The translations under genes were made by a program, and so were the position numbers. From assembly GCA_942493245.1 (NCBI GenBank), contig OW818685.1:1736001-1800000 (forward strand): DNA of 64,000 nt, written 5' to 3'. The notes below the pieces were generated by a model. That model ran no database searches, was not told the DNA's origin, and saw only the letters and a list, made by a program, of their open reading frames with translations. Source of the stretch: DAOPYU01 sp942493245 (GTDB taxonomy: Bacteria; Sumerlaeota; Sumerlaeia; UBA8349). Positions 19,811 through 28,228 of the stretch are shown here, piece by piece. Within the stretch, counting starts at the first letter, position 1; every line of letters begins with the position of its first letter.

Positions 19811-20752
19811 ATGTCAGTCAAGCCCACAGTGTCCATCGTGGCCGTCATTCTTCTTCTGTCGGGTCTGGTGGCTACACAGGCCCAGGATGCGTCGGTACCG
19901 CAGTTGATCAACTACCAGGGGCGGTTGACCGGCGCGGATGGGAAGGAATTGCCGACAGCCGATTACAAACTTTCGATCAGCCTGTATTCCGATCCCACCG
20001 CCACCTCCACCTCGGCCAAAGTCTGGGGACCGCAGACGTTCAACGTCCCGGTGGTCAAGGGCCACTTCAACGTCATTCTCGGTCCGGTGGACGCAAACAA
20101 TGTGAAAATCCAGGATGCCTTCACGACCTCTTCCATTTACCTTGAAGTAACGGTCAACGACGCCTCGATCATTAAACCCCGGCAACAGATTCTGAGCACC
20201 CCCTTTGCCCTGCGGGCCCTGCATGGGGTCCCCGTGGGGACCATCGTTCCTTACTTCGGATTGGTTGCTCCGGAAGGATGGGTGCTTTGCGATGGGCGGG
20301 AGATCGATAAGAAAGCATCCCCCCATCTGGTCAATCTGGTTGATCATCTCCGCAATCCAAGGATCGTGGGTGAAACCTACGCGCAGAGTCAGAGCACAAC
20401 GGAATCGTCAAAAGCCTGGATTCCGGACATGCGCGGGCGTTTGCCACTCGGCCAGGACAGTGCGGGCAGTGTAGTGGCTGCGGCGCCCGCGAAAAAACTG
20501 GGAGGAATCGGAGGCGAAGAGTTGCACACCCTGTCCACGAATGAATTGCCTAGTCACTTGCATCAGTTTCAGGATTACTATTACGCAGAAAGCACGAGTG
20601 TTCTTTTTAATAATCAGCAAGGTTCACACGATCATGACTACGACAATGGCCCGACATCAGTTTTCAGTCACAATACGGAAAGTACTGGCGGCAACCAGCC
20701 CCACAACACAATGGCGCCTTACCTGACGATGAATTATATCATCAAGTATTGA
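19811..20752 (+). CDS. secreted tail-collar-domain protein, copy 1
   Basis: The protein has 313 residues with a signal peptide (1-24, VATQAQ). An N-terminal domain of about 115 residues starts VPQLINYQGRLTGADG and includes KVWGPQTFNVPVVKGHFNV. A phage tail collar domain follows: GTIVPYFGLVAPEGWVLCDG, then IPDMRGRLPLGQD, GGEELHTLSTNELPSHLHQF and QPHNTMAPYLTMNYIIKY. Family knowledge: the collar domain occurs in short tail fibres and in bacterial microcystin-dependent-like secreted proteins. The signal peptide and absence of phage genes argue for a host surface protein rather than a prophage. The N-terminal half is nearly identical to the next gene. The RBS AAAGGGA lies about 8 bases before ATG. 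Confidence 0.82.
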   Translation: MSVKPTVSIVAVILLLSGLVATQAQDASVPQLINYQGRLTGADGKELPTADYKLSISLYSDPTATSTSAKVWGPQTFNVPVVKGHFNVILGPVDANNVKIQDAFTTSSIYLEVTVNDASIIKPRQQILSTPFALRALHGVPVGTIVPYFGLVAPEGWVLCDGREIDKKASPHLVNLVDHLRNPRIVGETYAQSQSTTESSKAWIPDMRGRLPLGQDSAGSVVAAAPAKKLGGIGGEELHTLSTNELPSHLHQFQDYYYAESTSVLFNNQQGSHDHDYDNGPTSVFSHNTESTGGNQPHNTMAPYLTMNYIIKY

Positions 20753-20833
20753 GTACGGGAATTGGAACTGCGATCCAGAAAAGGGAAGAAAATCTTCGGC
20801 GTTCGAAATACAGAGTCGAAAGGGGATTCGCAA

Positions 20834-21760
20834 ATGTCAAGCAAAGCCGTCTCGTTCACTGTTGCCATCATGATTCTTCTGTCGGGAGTGATCGTTCACG
20901 CCCAGGAGGCCACGGTCCCTCAACTGATCAATTACCAGGGACGTTTGACCGGAGCCGATGGGAAAGAATTGCCGACGGCCGATTACAAACTCTCGATCAG
21001 CCTGTATTCCGATCCCACCGCCACGACCACGTCGGCCAAAGTCTGGGGACCGCAAACGTTCAACGTCCCGGTGGTCAAGGGCCATTTCAATGTTATTCTG
21101 GGGCCGACGGACATCAACGATGTCAAGATCCAGGATGCCTTCACGACCGATTCTGTTTACCTTGAGGTTACGGTCAACGACACCTCGATCATCAAACCCC
21201 GGCAACGAATCCTGAGTACGCCCTTTGCTCTGCGGGCGGATTACGCCGTCTCGGCCTTGTCGGCCTTACACGGGGTACCGGTGGGCACCCTGGTCCCTTA
21301 CATCGGCAGTACCGCTCCGGAAGGATGGGTCCTCTGTTCAGGGCAGGAAATTGACAAGGACGCCTCTCCCCATCTGGCAAAATTGGTCGCTCTTCTCCGG
21401 CAGGAAGGATTCTCCGCTCCGGGTTCTCCAGACTCAAAAGCGTTTCTTCCCGACATGCGCGGACGCATGCCCCTGGGTTTGGACAACATCGGGGGGACGG
21501 AGGTCGGGCGAATCACCCAGCCTGCGGGGAAAATGATCGGCGGGAGTGGCGGAGAAGAATCGCATCTTCTTTCCGTCGCAGAAATGCCGAAGCATTCGCA
21601 TGGTTATACCGCTCTTCTTTATGGCGGTGGTAACGAGTATGCCTGGGGTGTGAACGATATGAGCCAATACGGTAACCTCTCGACTGGAGTAACCGGCGGA
21701 GACCAGTCCCACAACAACATGCCGCCTTATCTGACGATGAACTATATCGTCAAGTATTGA
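20834..21760 (+). CDS. secreted tail-collar-domain protein, copy 2
   Basis: The protein has 308 residues from ATG 20834, chosen because the signal peptide MSSKAVSFTVAIMILLSG starts there; the ORF runs open to 20762. Organisation matches copy 1. The N-terminal domain (about 25-135) differs at only a few positions, and the collar domain (PYIGSTAPEGWVLCSGQEID; PDMRGRMPLGLD; HSHGYTALLY; NNMPPYLTMNYIVKY) is more diverged, especially in the His-rich loop before the C-terminus. The pattern, a conserved N-terminal anchor with a variable tip, is like a duplicated fibre whose ligand-binding end is diversifying. It lies 81 bp after copy 1 and 48 bp before the cohesin-like gene. Confidence 0.82.
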   Translation: MSSKAVSFTVAIMILLSGVIVHAQEATVPQLINYQGRLTGADGKELPTADYKLSISLYSDPTATTTSAKVWGPQTFNVPVVKGHFNVILGPTDINDVKIQDAFTTDSVYLEVTVNDTSIIKPRQRILSTPFALRADYAVSALSALHGVPVGTLVPYIGSTAPEGWVLCSGQEIDKDASPHLAKLVALLRQEGFSAPGSPDSKAFLPDMRGRMPLGLDNIGGTEVGRITQPAGKMIGGSGGEESHLLSVAEMPKHSHGYTALLYGGGNEYAWGVNDMSQYGNLSTGVTGGDQSHNNMPPYLTMNYIVKY

Positions 21761-21808
21761 AGTAAAGCCGTGCCTGACAGGGATTACAGGAAAGATCGGA
21801 GAACGGTC

Positions 21809-24800
21809 ATGAAAAGGGATTTCCAAACGATTTCAATACTCAGCCTTATTCTGGCTTCTTTTCTGATAGTTCATTCAGGGGCCTGGGCCTCCGTGACATC
21901 GCCCCCCATTGAGGTGAACGGCTACCAGGGCGATCCCCTGGAAATTCCGATCCAACTGTCGGCGACGGCGGCGGTAGCGGGGATCAACGGCGAACTGAAT
22001 TTCGACCCGGACTTTCTTGAAAATCCCGTCGTCAACCTTGGCCCCGGCGCGGAAGATTTCACGGTGCGTCAGGCGCTTCCCGTCAACGGGGTTCTTCGCT
22101 TTGTTGTGTATCCCAGTCCCCTCAATACCCTGAAACTCGACACGGTAATCCTCAAAGTTTCCCTGACGGTTTCGGCTGGCCTGACAGAGGACGCGGATAC
22201 CACGTTGACCTACACCAATATGGCGGCCAGCGACTTTGACGCACATACGATGAGCGATGTTTCCTTCAGTACCGTCACCGCGCATCTGCGCGCTTCCGGC
22301 GTTCCCGAAGCGCCCCAGAATCCGATTCCTGTTTCAGGAGCCATCGGGGTGGACATTGCCGCCAACCTGGGCTGGTCCGTGGCGCCCGGCGCGGACTCGT
22401 ACAAGGTTTTCCTCTGGAAGAGCGCGGATTCGAAGCCCACAATACCGACGGCTGTTGACCTGACGACTCCTCAATACGACCCGCCGGCGGATCTTGAATA
22501 CGACACCCCGTACTCCTGGCAGGTTGTCGCGGTCAATGTGGATGGCGAAACAGAAGGGGCGGTCTGGACGTTTACGACGACTCACGATCCGGTTGCGAAA
22601 TACACCCTAACGTTGGTGGCCGACCCGGCCATGGGCGGAACCGTGTCGAAGTCGCCGGATCTACCCTCCTACGTGACCGGAACATCGGTGACGCTGACCG
22701 CCGTGGAGAACGGGGGGTACAAGTTTAACGGGTGGTACAATGGGGAAACCCGGATTTCGTCGGAAACAGTCTGTACCGTAGTGGTGACCGGAGATACGAC
22801 CTTTACGGCAAAATTCTGGGCATGGCACTTCCCCTCGTTGACTTTGGTATCTGATCCAGGCGAGGGAGGAACGCTGTCGAAGAAACCGGATAAAGCGAGT
22901 TATGAACAGGGAGACAAGGTGACATTGACCGCGACCCCGGCGGAGGGGTATGTGTTTGTGGCCTGGTATGACGGCGTCACGACGCTTTCGACCGAACTCT
23001 CCTTCGAGTACACGATGCCGGCGGATGACAGGGCCCTGACGGCCAGGTTCAAACTGTTGCCACCCAACGAATTCACGATGACGGTGGTAGCCGCTCCGGT
23101 CATCGGCGGGACGGTGTCGAAGTCGCCCGACCAGGCGACCTATACCAGCGGGACCCAGGTGACCTTGAGCGCTGTGCCGGCGGAGGGTTACGCCTTCACC
23201 TGGTGGACGGATGGCGTCACGTCGGTTTCGTCCGAGGCTTCCTTCGTGTACACGATGGGGACTGCGAGCAAAATCTTCACGGCGAAGTTCAAGAAGGTCC
23301 CGGTCTATAACGTGGTCGTGTCGGCCGTTCCGGGCAGTGGCGGAACGGTTTCCAAAACGCCGGATCTGTATTCGTACCGGGAGGGCGTTCAGGTGACGTT
23401 GCAGGCGATTCCGGCGAACGGGTATGAATTCCGGGGCTGGACGGATGACTCGACGACGGTTTCGACGGCGGCCTCGTTCCTGTACACGGTGGCGCCCGTG
23501 AATGTCACGTTCAAGGCGAACTTCAAACTGCTTCCGCCCAATCGGTTCACGGTGACCGCGGTGGCCAGTCCGGCTAATGCGGGTACGGTGACGAAGTCGC
23601 CGGATCAATCCTCCTACACAACGGGGACCACGGTGACGTTGGCTGTGACGGAGAATGATGGGTTTAAGTTTATTGCCTGGCTGGACGGCGCCACGACGGT
23701 TTCGACGGAGTTCTCATTCCTGTACACGGTGACGACGGAGAACAAGGTCTTCACGGCAAAGTTCCGGACGATTCCGCCCCGTCTGCCCGCTCCGGAAAAC
23801 GTCCAGGCAACGGTGGATGCCTCCTCCTACCTGGTCAAGGTGACGTGGAACCCCGTGCCGGATGCGACGCACTACCAAGTGCTGCGCGCGACGGCAGGTC
23901 AGGCACCGGTCTCGGTGGCGTTTGACAACTGGATCGAAGGCACGTCGTTTGCCGACGACTCGGTGGTGCCGGGGGTGAACTACCTGTACTCGGTCAAGGC
24001 TTCGATCAATGTGGGCGAGCGCGCCAGCGACGCGAGCACGACCGCGACGGGCCGAGCCAAGGCCGATCCGTCGGTGGTGGCGAGTCATTACAAGGTGACG
24101 TACCGGAAGGGCATGCAGTTGCAGAAGGTGGTTGTGAATGGAGTCGCCGACCTGGCCTTCAATGGGGCGGGAGTGCCGAACGCCTCAATTAAAATCGCAC
24201 GGCTCAAGCGCCTGCCCTCGGCAACCACCGATGATCCGGCGAAGGGAATTGCCTATCTGCTGGGCGTAACCGAGATCACAAGCCTCACGATCAATGGCGA
24301 TGTCCGCACGGTGTTGGTGGCCGCGCCGGTGTATGACTTGGAGTCGAACGGAGTGATCAAGACGCTGACAGCGACCGCGCCTGTCAACCATCTGGCCTTC
24401 AAGGAAGCGGGGCTGCTGAAACTTTCCGCAACGAAGGACAGTTTGGCCGCGACGCCGTACTTTGCCCGCACGCGCATCACAAGTGGTAACAGCGCGCTGG
24501 CGCTTTCGATCCTGACGTCGGGGGTGGTGCTCGAGGACCTCTCCATCCTGCAGCCGGTCAAGATGGCGAAGGCCGCGACGAAAACCTACAAGACGGCGGC
24601 CCGTGTCAAGACCACTAGTCTGGGAGCGATCGGTCTGGCTCAGGATTTCGACTCGAAGGTGGGGGTGGTTTCGGAATACAACGCGAACGGTCCCTGCTGG
24701 ATGTTGCTGGGCGGAATTGCGGGCGTCACGAAGACGCTTGTCTCCGTCACGAACGGTTCGATCGAGGTGGATTCTCTGGAAGGGTACCTGGACAAGATCC

Positions 24801-25201
24801 TGGTGTCGGGTGGCAACATCCAGTGTTGGGAAATCGTGTCGAACATCGACATCCGGCTTCTGCAGGCCAAGGCTAGGAGGGTGGCGGGTGTGGCAGTGGG
24901 GGGACGTCTGGGGACACTGAACTCTCCGGCCGCCATGACGGTGTGGGCGAAGACCAACTTTGGCAACATCGTGGGCGACAGCGGGATTTCCGGTCGGTTC
25001 GTGGCGGGTTACACGTATGCCAACGAGGTGTACTTGGCCAACTACCTGGGCGCGATTAAACTGATCGCGACGAAACCGGGTTCGAAGATCGAAGGGCATG
25101 CCGATATGTCTTCGGCGTATGTGGCGAATCTGAAGTTCAAACCGTCGAAGCCCGCCGAGACGCAGTTCGCAGTCCACACGGCCGCGAATCAGGAACCCTA
25201 G
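21809..25201 (+). CDS. secreted cohesin-like/FN3/InlB-repeat protein with novel C-terminal module
   Basis: The protein has 1130 residues from ATG 21809 (CGGAG upstream); signal peptide 1-28 (SGAWAS). Residues about 34-160 look like a cohesin fold: GYQGDPLEIPIQL, VAGINGELNFDPDFL and LDTVILKVSLTVS are the usual strands. FN3 164-261 is followed by five InlB-type repeats (264-654), FN3 659-754 and a C-terminal module 757-1130. That module aligns along its whole length with the C-terminus of the 2890-residue protein: NYKVT/HYKVT starts, IKIA-LK, KGIxYLxxVT, LxVNG/INGxV, SLGAIG, DKxxVSGGN and a final LKxxP. It is the last gene of the operon and ends at a hairpin. Cohesin plus the dockerin-like motif in the first gene suggests self-assembly. 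Confidence 0.8.
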   Translation: MKRDFQTISILSLILASFLIVHSGAWASVTSPPIEVNGYQGDPLEIPIQLSATAAVAGINGELNFDPDFLENPVVNLGPGAEDFTVRQALPVNGVLRFVVYPSPLNTLKLDTVILKVSLTVSAGLTEDADTTLTYTNMAASDFDAHTMSDVSFSTVTAHLRASGVPEAPQNPIPVSGAIGVDIAANLGWSVAPGADSYKVFLWKSADSKPTIPTAVDLTTPQYDPPADLEYDTPYSWQVVAVNVDGETEGAVWTFTTTHDPVAKYTLTLVADPAMGGTVSKSPDLPSYVTGTSVTLTAVENGGYKFNGWYNGETRISSETVCTVVVTGDTTFTAKFWAWHFPSLTLVSDPGEGGTLSKKPDKASYEQGDKVTLTATPAEGYVFVAWYDGVTTLSTELSFEYTMPADDRALTARFKLLPPNEFTMTVVAAPVIGGTVSKSPDQATYTSGTQVTLSAVPAEGYAFTWWTDGVTSVSSEASFVYTMGTASKIFTAKFKKVPVYNVVVSAVPGSGGTVSKTPDLYSYREGVQVTLQAIPANGYEFRGWTDDSTTVSTAASFLYTVAPVNVTFKANFKLLPPNRFTVTAVASPANAGTVTKSPDQSSYTTGTTVTLAVTENDGFKFIAWLDGATTVSTEFSFLYTVTTENKVFTAKFRTIPPRLPAPENVQATVDASSYLVKVTWNPVPDATHYQVLRATAGQAPVSVAFDNWIEGTSFADDSVVPGVNYLYSVKASINVGERASDASTTATGRAKADPSVVASHYKVTYRKGMQLQKVVVNGVADLAFNGAGVPNASIKIARLKRLPSATTDDPAKGIAYLLGVTEITSLTINGDVRTVLVAAPVYDLESNGVIKTLTATAPVNHLAFKEAGLLKLSATKDSLAATPYFARTRITSGNSALALSILTSGVVLEDLSILQPVKMAKAATKTYKTAARVKTTSLGAIGLAQDFDSKVGVVSEYNANGPCWMLLGGIAGVTKTLVSVTNGSIEVDSLEGYLDKILVSGGNIQCWEIVSNIDIRLLQAKARRVAGVAVGGRLGTLNSPAAMTVWAKTNFGNIVGDSGISGRFVAGYTYANEVYLANYLGAIKLIATKPGSKIEGHADMSSAYVANLKFKPSKPAETQFAVHTAANQEP

Positions 25202-25235
25202 TGAATGGTAAAGTGAGCTAACCCGCAAGGCATAT

Positions 25236-25270
25236 CTGGGGAGAAGATCCAAACGGGCTCTTCTCCCCAG
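25236..25270 (+). terminator. terminator-like hairpin after the cohesin/InlB gene
   Basis: A perfect 12-bp stem, CTGGGGAGAAGA/TCTTCTCCCCAG, has an 11-base loop and is followed by ATTCTTGTG. The T-tract is weak. It stands 35 bp after the stop of the last operon gene. Confidence 0.6.
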
Positions 25271-25818
25271 ATTCTTGTGTGCTACGGATGGTCACAAGTC
25301 GCGCTCATTGGAGGGAGTGTCTCGAAAAACGAACTCATACTCTTGGGGGAAAAACCGAGAATAGCCCTGCAAATAAAGGCGATTGTGAGTCGAAGAATTT
25401 TCTCCGTCGTTTGCGGAAGGGGAAGTAAAATTTAGCCGAATTTCCTTCGCCGGAGAAAAATGGAGAGTTTTTTCCTCGTCGAGTATTGTGGGGACAGGAT
25501 TTGTCTCGTCAGATCCCTGCCCCCTCGGTCCGAGTCGCAAAATCTCCGATTCTTTGGCCCAAAATCCGTCTCCCTGCCCCTCTGTGCTGCCCTGTTTTCT
25601 CCCGTTGGTTCGACCGACTCCATTGTCGGATTTTGAGGTCAATCCCTTTTTTTCCGTGTCCGACTCCTACTTCGACTCCCCTGAAGGGGGGAAGAAGTCC
25701 GAATCGTGTCCGGACGCTGGAAGGCTTGAAACTCGCAAAACCCTTTGTTTATTGGGGATAATGAAGAATGCCCTCCCGGACTCGAAAATCCGGGAGAGCG
25801 TCTTGGTTTTTTGGAGAA
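25271..25818. other. gene-poor spacer 3' of ssrA
   Basis: The short ORFs on either strand have low-complexity, non-family-like sequence and no ribosome binding sites. The only structure I see is copy 2 of the 21-bp repeat at 25729-25749. Confidence 0.5.
25729..25749. repeat. 21-bp repeat, copy 2 (possible att-like site next to ssrA)
   Basis: It is the exact partner of 14358-14378 and starts 70 bp past the tmRNA 3' end. Flanks outside the 26-bp match are unrelated, so it is not simply a second copy of the transposase relic. Confidence 0.45.
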
Positions 25819-26181
25819 TGGTGGAGGCGGCGGGAGTTGAACCCGCGTCCGAAAGTGTTGCCGAAAACGCATCTACAGGTTTATTCCATCCATTTAAACG
25901 GTTCGCCGAAACGCGCGCCGATGGACAGGCTCGTGTTTCAACTATCCCGGTAGGGTCTCGCCCTTGGCCCCCGGGCGGAGGCGGTTGGGCCAGCTTGGTA
26001 GTCGGCGCCCTTAACACAGTCCCAAGCAAACCATGTCAGAGCGGGCTACCTAATTAGGCAGCCAGAGCGAATTGAGTTTCGCCAGTTACTTGTTTGCCAC
26101 CACTTTTTACAGGGCCTGCGGTGACCGTCCCTGACCTGCAGCGCTTTCTTCATCCACCCCCGTCGAAACCGGTTCGCCCCC
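25819..26181 (-). ncRNA. ssrA: tmRNA
   Basis: This is transfer-messenger RNA, 363 nt, which rescues stalled ribosomes. The 5' end GGGGGCG pairs with CGCCTCC near the 3' end (one G-U), followed by ACCA with CCA encoded. The GGTTCAACTCCCGCC T-arm is present, and the 5' part GAACCGGTTTCGACGGGG is the family signature. The tag frame reads GKQVTGETQFALAA then TAA; the resume codon is GGC or the GGU just before it. The tag stop lies near 26048, followed by a short hairpin. There are no neighbouring smpB or integrase genes. ssrA 3' ends are frequent integration sites, relevant to the 21-bp repeat downstream. Confidence 0.95.
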
Positions 26182-26586
26182 ACATTAGGTTGTGACCGGG
26201 GTTGACTGGCCTTTACTCACAAACCGGTCAACCGATTGGGTGTGAAACATGACCCTGCGTAACCTCACGCCTTGTCACATTTATATGATAGGACGTACAC
26301 CCGGAAAAAAGCAAGTTAAACCGGTGGAGCGTCCATTTTCTGACCGGATTGAGTGGAGGTGAAGACGCTTCTCCGACAGGTTTTTGGTCGCATTGAGAAA
26401 TCCTTCCTTGTGGACTCGACTGACTTTCTTTTTTCCAAGAATTTCAGAAATGGAGCAAAATCTCGTGAAACCCGGCCCGAAATGGGAGAATTGCTTGCGT
26501 CTGGAGAGGCTTCACGGTAACATTTCGCACGTTCGTATGGACAGTGTTTCGGGAGGAGCGGACCAATTTCGAAGGAGGTTGAACAG
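26182..26586. other. divergent spacer between ssrA and the GH43-like gene
   Basis: It must hold the ssrA promoter (minus) and the promoter of the lipoprotein gene (plus). TTGACC occurs on the minus strand near 26230 but without a convincing -10. A strong GAAGGAGG at 26571-26578 serves the plus-strand gene. No further gene is seen. Confidence 0.4.
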
Positions 26587-27531
26587 ATGCGTGGAAAAAT
26601 CAGATGGGGTGTGGTTGCGGTGGTCCTGATTGCCACAGTGGGACTGTCGGGATGCGCGCTGATATCGAAGAAGCGGTTTTATACCAATCCGGTGATCGCG
26701 GATGAAAAGACGGAACTGGCGGATCCGACGGTTCTGTTCCACGACGGAATCTATTACCTTTACGCCACGGAGGGAAGTACCCGCCTGATTCACGCCTATA
26801 CGTCATCCGACCTGGTGCATTGGACCAAAGGCCCCCTGGTTTTCTCGCCGGGCGAGAAAGGCGTCTGGGCGCCCGATGTCTTTTTCGATCCGGTGACCAA
26901 AAAGTTCTACCTCTACTACACAGTCAACAAGCGGATCGGCGTGGCCGTGGCGGATCGTCCGGACGGAAAATTCGAAGACCTGAAGAAGACCTTTTTCACG
27001 AACGCCATTGACGCAAACATGCTGCGCGACGACGACGGGCAATACTATCTCTATTACGTGCAACTCGACGATTTCAGAATTCATGTTCAGCGGATGAAAA
27101 GTCCGGTGGAAAAGGCAGATGAACCGCCCGTTTTCCTCTTCCAGCCCACGGAACCGTGGGAAAAAGCGAAGGGACGCGTCACGGAAGGCCCCTGGGTCAT
27201 CAAGCGGAACGGCACCTTCTACATGCTCTACTCCGGTTCCGGCGCCGACTCGCCCTTCTATTCCGTGGGGTATGCCACCGCTCAGAATCCCATGGGACCG
27301 TTTGTGAAGTATCCAGGGAACCCCATTGTGAAGGGGGAAAACGGAATTTTCGGCCCCGGACATGGCTGTACGGCCGTGGATCGCAAGGGTAACCTCTGGC
27401 ATGTGTACCATCAGAAGAAGAGCGATGCCGTCAAGTGGGACCGGGACATCTGCATAGATCCGCTCTGGTTCGACAAGGATGGGGTTTTGCACGGCAAGGC
27501 CACGAGGGGAACGCAAGAGCCGGCGCCGTGA
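26587..27531 (+). CDS. GH43-like glycosidase lipoprotein
   Basis: The protein has 314 residues with a lipoprotein signal ending in the lipobox LSGC (Cys23), so it is predicted to be membrane-anchored outside the cytoplasm. The rest is a five-bladed GH43/GH62-type propeller: LADPTVLF (D46, general base), AIDANML (D142, pKa modulator) and RVTEGPWV (E200, general acid) are the three expected catalytic residues in the right order. Other blade motifs are IYYLYATEG, VWAPDVFFD, KFYLYYTV and FYMLYSGSG. The family cleaves arabinose, xylose or galactose linkages; the exact substrate cannot be told. The length suits a single-domain enzyme. GAAGGAGG 8 bases upstream fixes the start. It may work with the GH127 enzyme at the window start. 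Confidence 0.88.
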   Translation: MRGKIRWGVVAVVLIATVGLSGCALISKKRFYTNPVIADEKTELADPTVLFHDGIYYLYATEGSTRLIHAYTSSDLVHWTKGPLVFSPGEKGVWAPDVFFDPVTKKFYLYYTVNKRIGVAVADRPDGKFEDLKKTFFTNAIDANMLRDDDGQYYLYYVQLDDFRIHVQRMKSPVEKADEPPVFLFQPTEPWEKAKGRVTEGPWVIKRNGTFYMLYSGSGADSPFYSVGYATAQNPMGPFVKYPGNPIVKGENGIFGPGHGCTAVDRKGNLWHVYHQKKSDAVKWDRDICIDPLWFDKDGVLHGKATRGTQEPAP

Positions 27532-27549
27532 GAAACCAGGAAAAGGAAA

Positions 27550-27593
27550 CCGCTCGCGTCCGATCTTTCTGAGGGAAAGTCCGACACGAGCGG
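27550..27593 (+). terminator. hairpin after the GH43-like gene
   Basis: CCGCTCG pairs with CGAGCGG, with an inner CTTTC/GAAAG stem. There is no clear T-tract. It lies 19 bp after the stop and 70 bp before the tRNA. Confidence 0.4.
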
Positions 27594-27662
27594 CTCCATA
27601 TTTTCAAGGCATAATAGGCTTGCCAAAGAATCCGTATTCGGATAATATCCGTTCCTCTTTGT

Positions 27663-27737
27663 GGGTGGGTAGCTCAGTGGGAGAGCGCTGCCCTTACAAG
27701 GCAGTGGTCGCAGGTTCAACCCCTGTCCCACCCACCA
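27663..27737 (+). tRNA. tRNA-Val (anticodon TAC)
   Basis: A complete 75-nt cloverleaf. Acceptor stem GGGTGGG/CCCACCC, D-arm GCTCAGTGGGAGAGC, anticodon arm CTGCC-CTTACAA-GGCAG with anticodon TAC (reads GUA/GUG valine codons), T-arm GCAGG-TTCAACC-CCTGT, and encoded ACCA end. Confidence 0.95.
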
Positions 27738-27764
27738 ATGTTTTTCAGGGAAATTCCCCTCTCG

Positions 27765-27787
27765 AAACCGCCTCTCCGGGGCGGTTT
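27765..27787 (+). terminator. intrinsic terminator of tRNA-Val
   Basis: AAACCGCC, a 7-base loop, GGCGGTTT, then TCTTG. It lies 28 bp after the tRNA end. Confidence 0.7.
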
Positions 27788-27811
27788 TCTTGTTTGGGGC
27801 TTTCTCGGCCC

Positions 27812-28120
27812 TCAATCGAGCGTTCCCCGGAAATAGGCCACATGCGCCGGACAGCGGCATTTCTTGTCCCAGGGGGTGGAGCACTGACGGATCAGTTCGA
27901 CCTGTTCGTCGCCCTCCTCCTGGGAGATCGGGCCTCGGATCGAAACCTCATCGTCGTCCAGGAACGGTTCGTAGCACACCTGAACCGTGTAAACGCCGCA
28001 CGACTCGCAGTAGTAGTAGCAGTCGCTGACCTCATCGCCCAGGACGCTTCCGGATATGGCCGCCACCCACGCGCCCCCTTCCCCGGTTTCCAGAACCTTT
28101 CCGCACTTTGAACATTCCAT
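27812..28120 (-). CDS. small cysteine-rich (zinc-ribbon-like) protein
   Basis: The protein has 102 residues. CSKCG (Cys3, Cys6) with CESCG near 39-42 can form a zinc ribbon, and CRCPAH near the C-terminus adds further cysteines. The middle GPISQEEGDEQVELIRQC and KKCRCPAH are, to my recollection, conserved in small hypothetical proteins of planctomycetes and deltaproteobacteria, but I cannot name the family. GGGAGGG 7 bases before ATG supports translation. It lies downstream of the YfhO-like gene on the same strand with about 108 bp between, so co-transcription is possible. Role unknown; nucleic-acid or metal binding is only a guess from the ribbon. Confidence 0.7.
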   Translation of the reverse strand: MECSKCGKVLETGEGGAWVAAISGSVLGDEVSDCYYYCESCGVYTVQVCYEPFLDDDEVSIRGPISQEEGDEQVELIRQCSTPWDKKCRCPAHVAYFRGTLD

Positions 28121-28228
28121 GAGACAACCCTCCCGGTCCGGTCAAAACCGCCGATGTTACGGATTCGATGGAAATTTCATATCCAAAGCCTACCAGAAAC
28201 AGAGAGGGGCCGGAAGAGGAGAATGCGG

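Noticed and set aside
19811..21760. Prophage tail genes
   Set aside because: Both collar proteins have signal peptides, and no capsid, terminase, baseplate or lysis genes are nearby.
22661..23608. 315-codon minus-strand ORF
   Set aside because: Antisense to the InlB repeats; the periodic Arg/His-rich pattern mirrors the repeats.
25639..26057. Short ORFs across the ssrA region
   Set aside because: They lie over the tmRNA and its 3' flank; the RNA structure explains the sequence.
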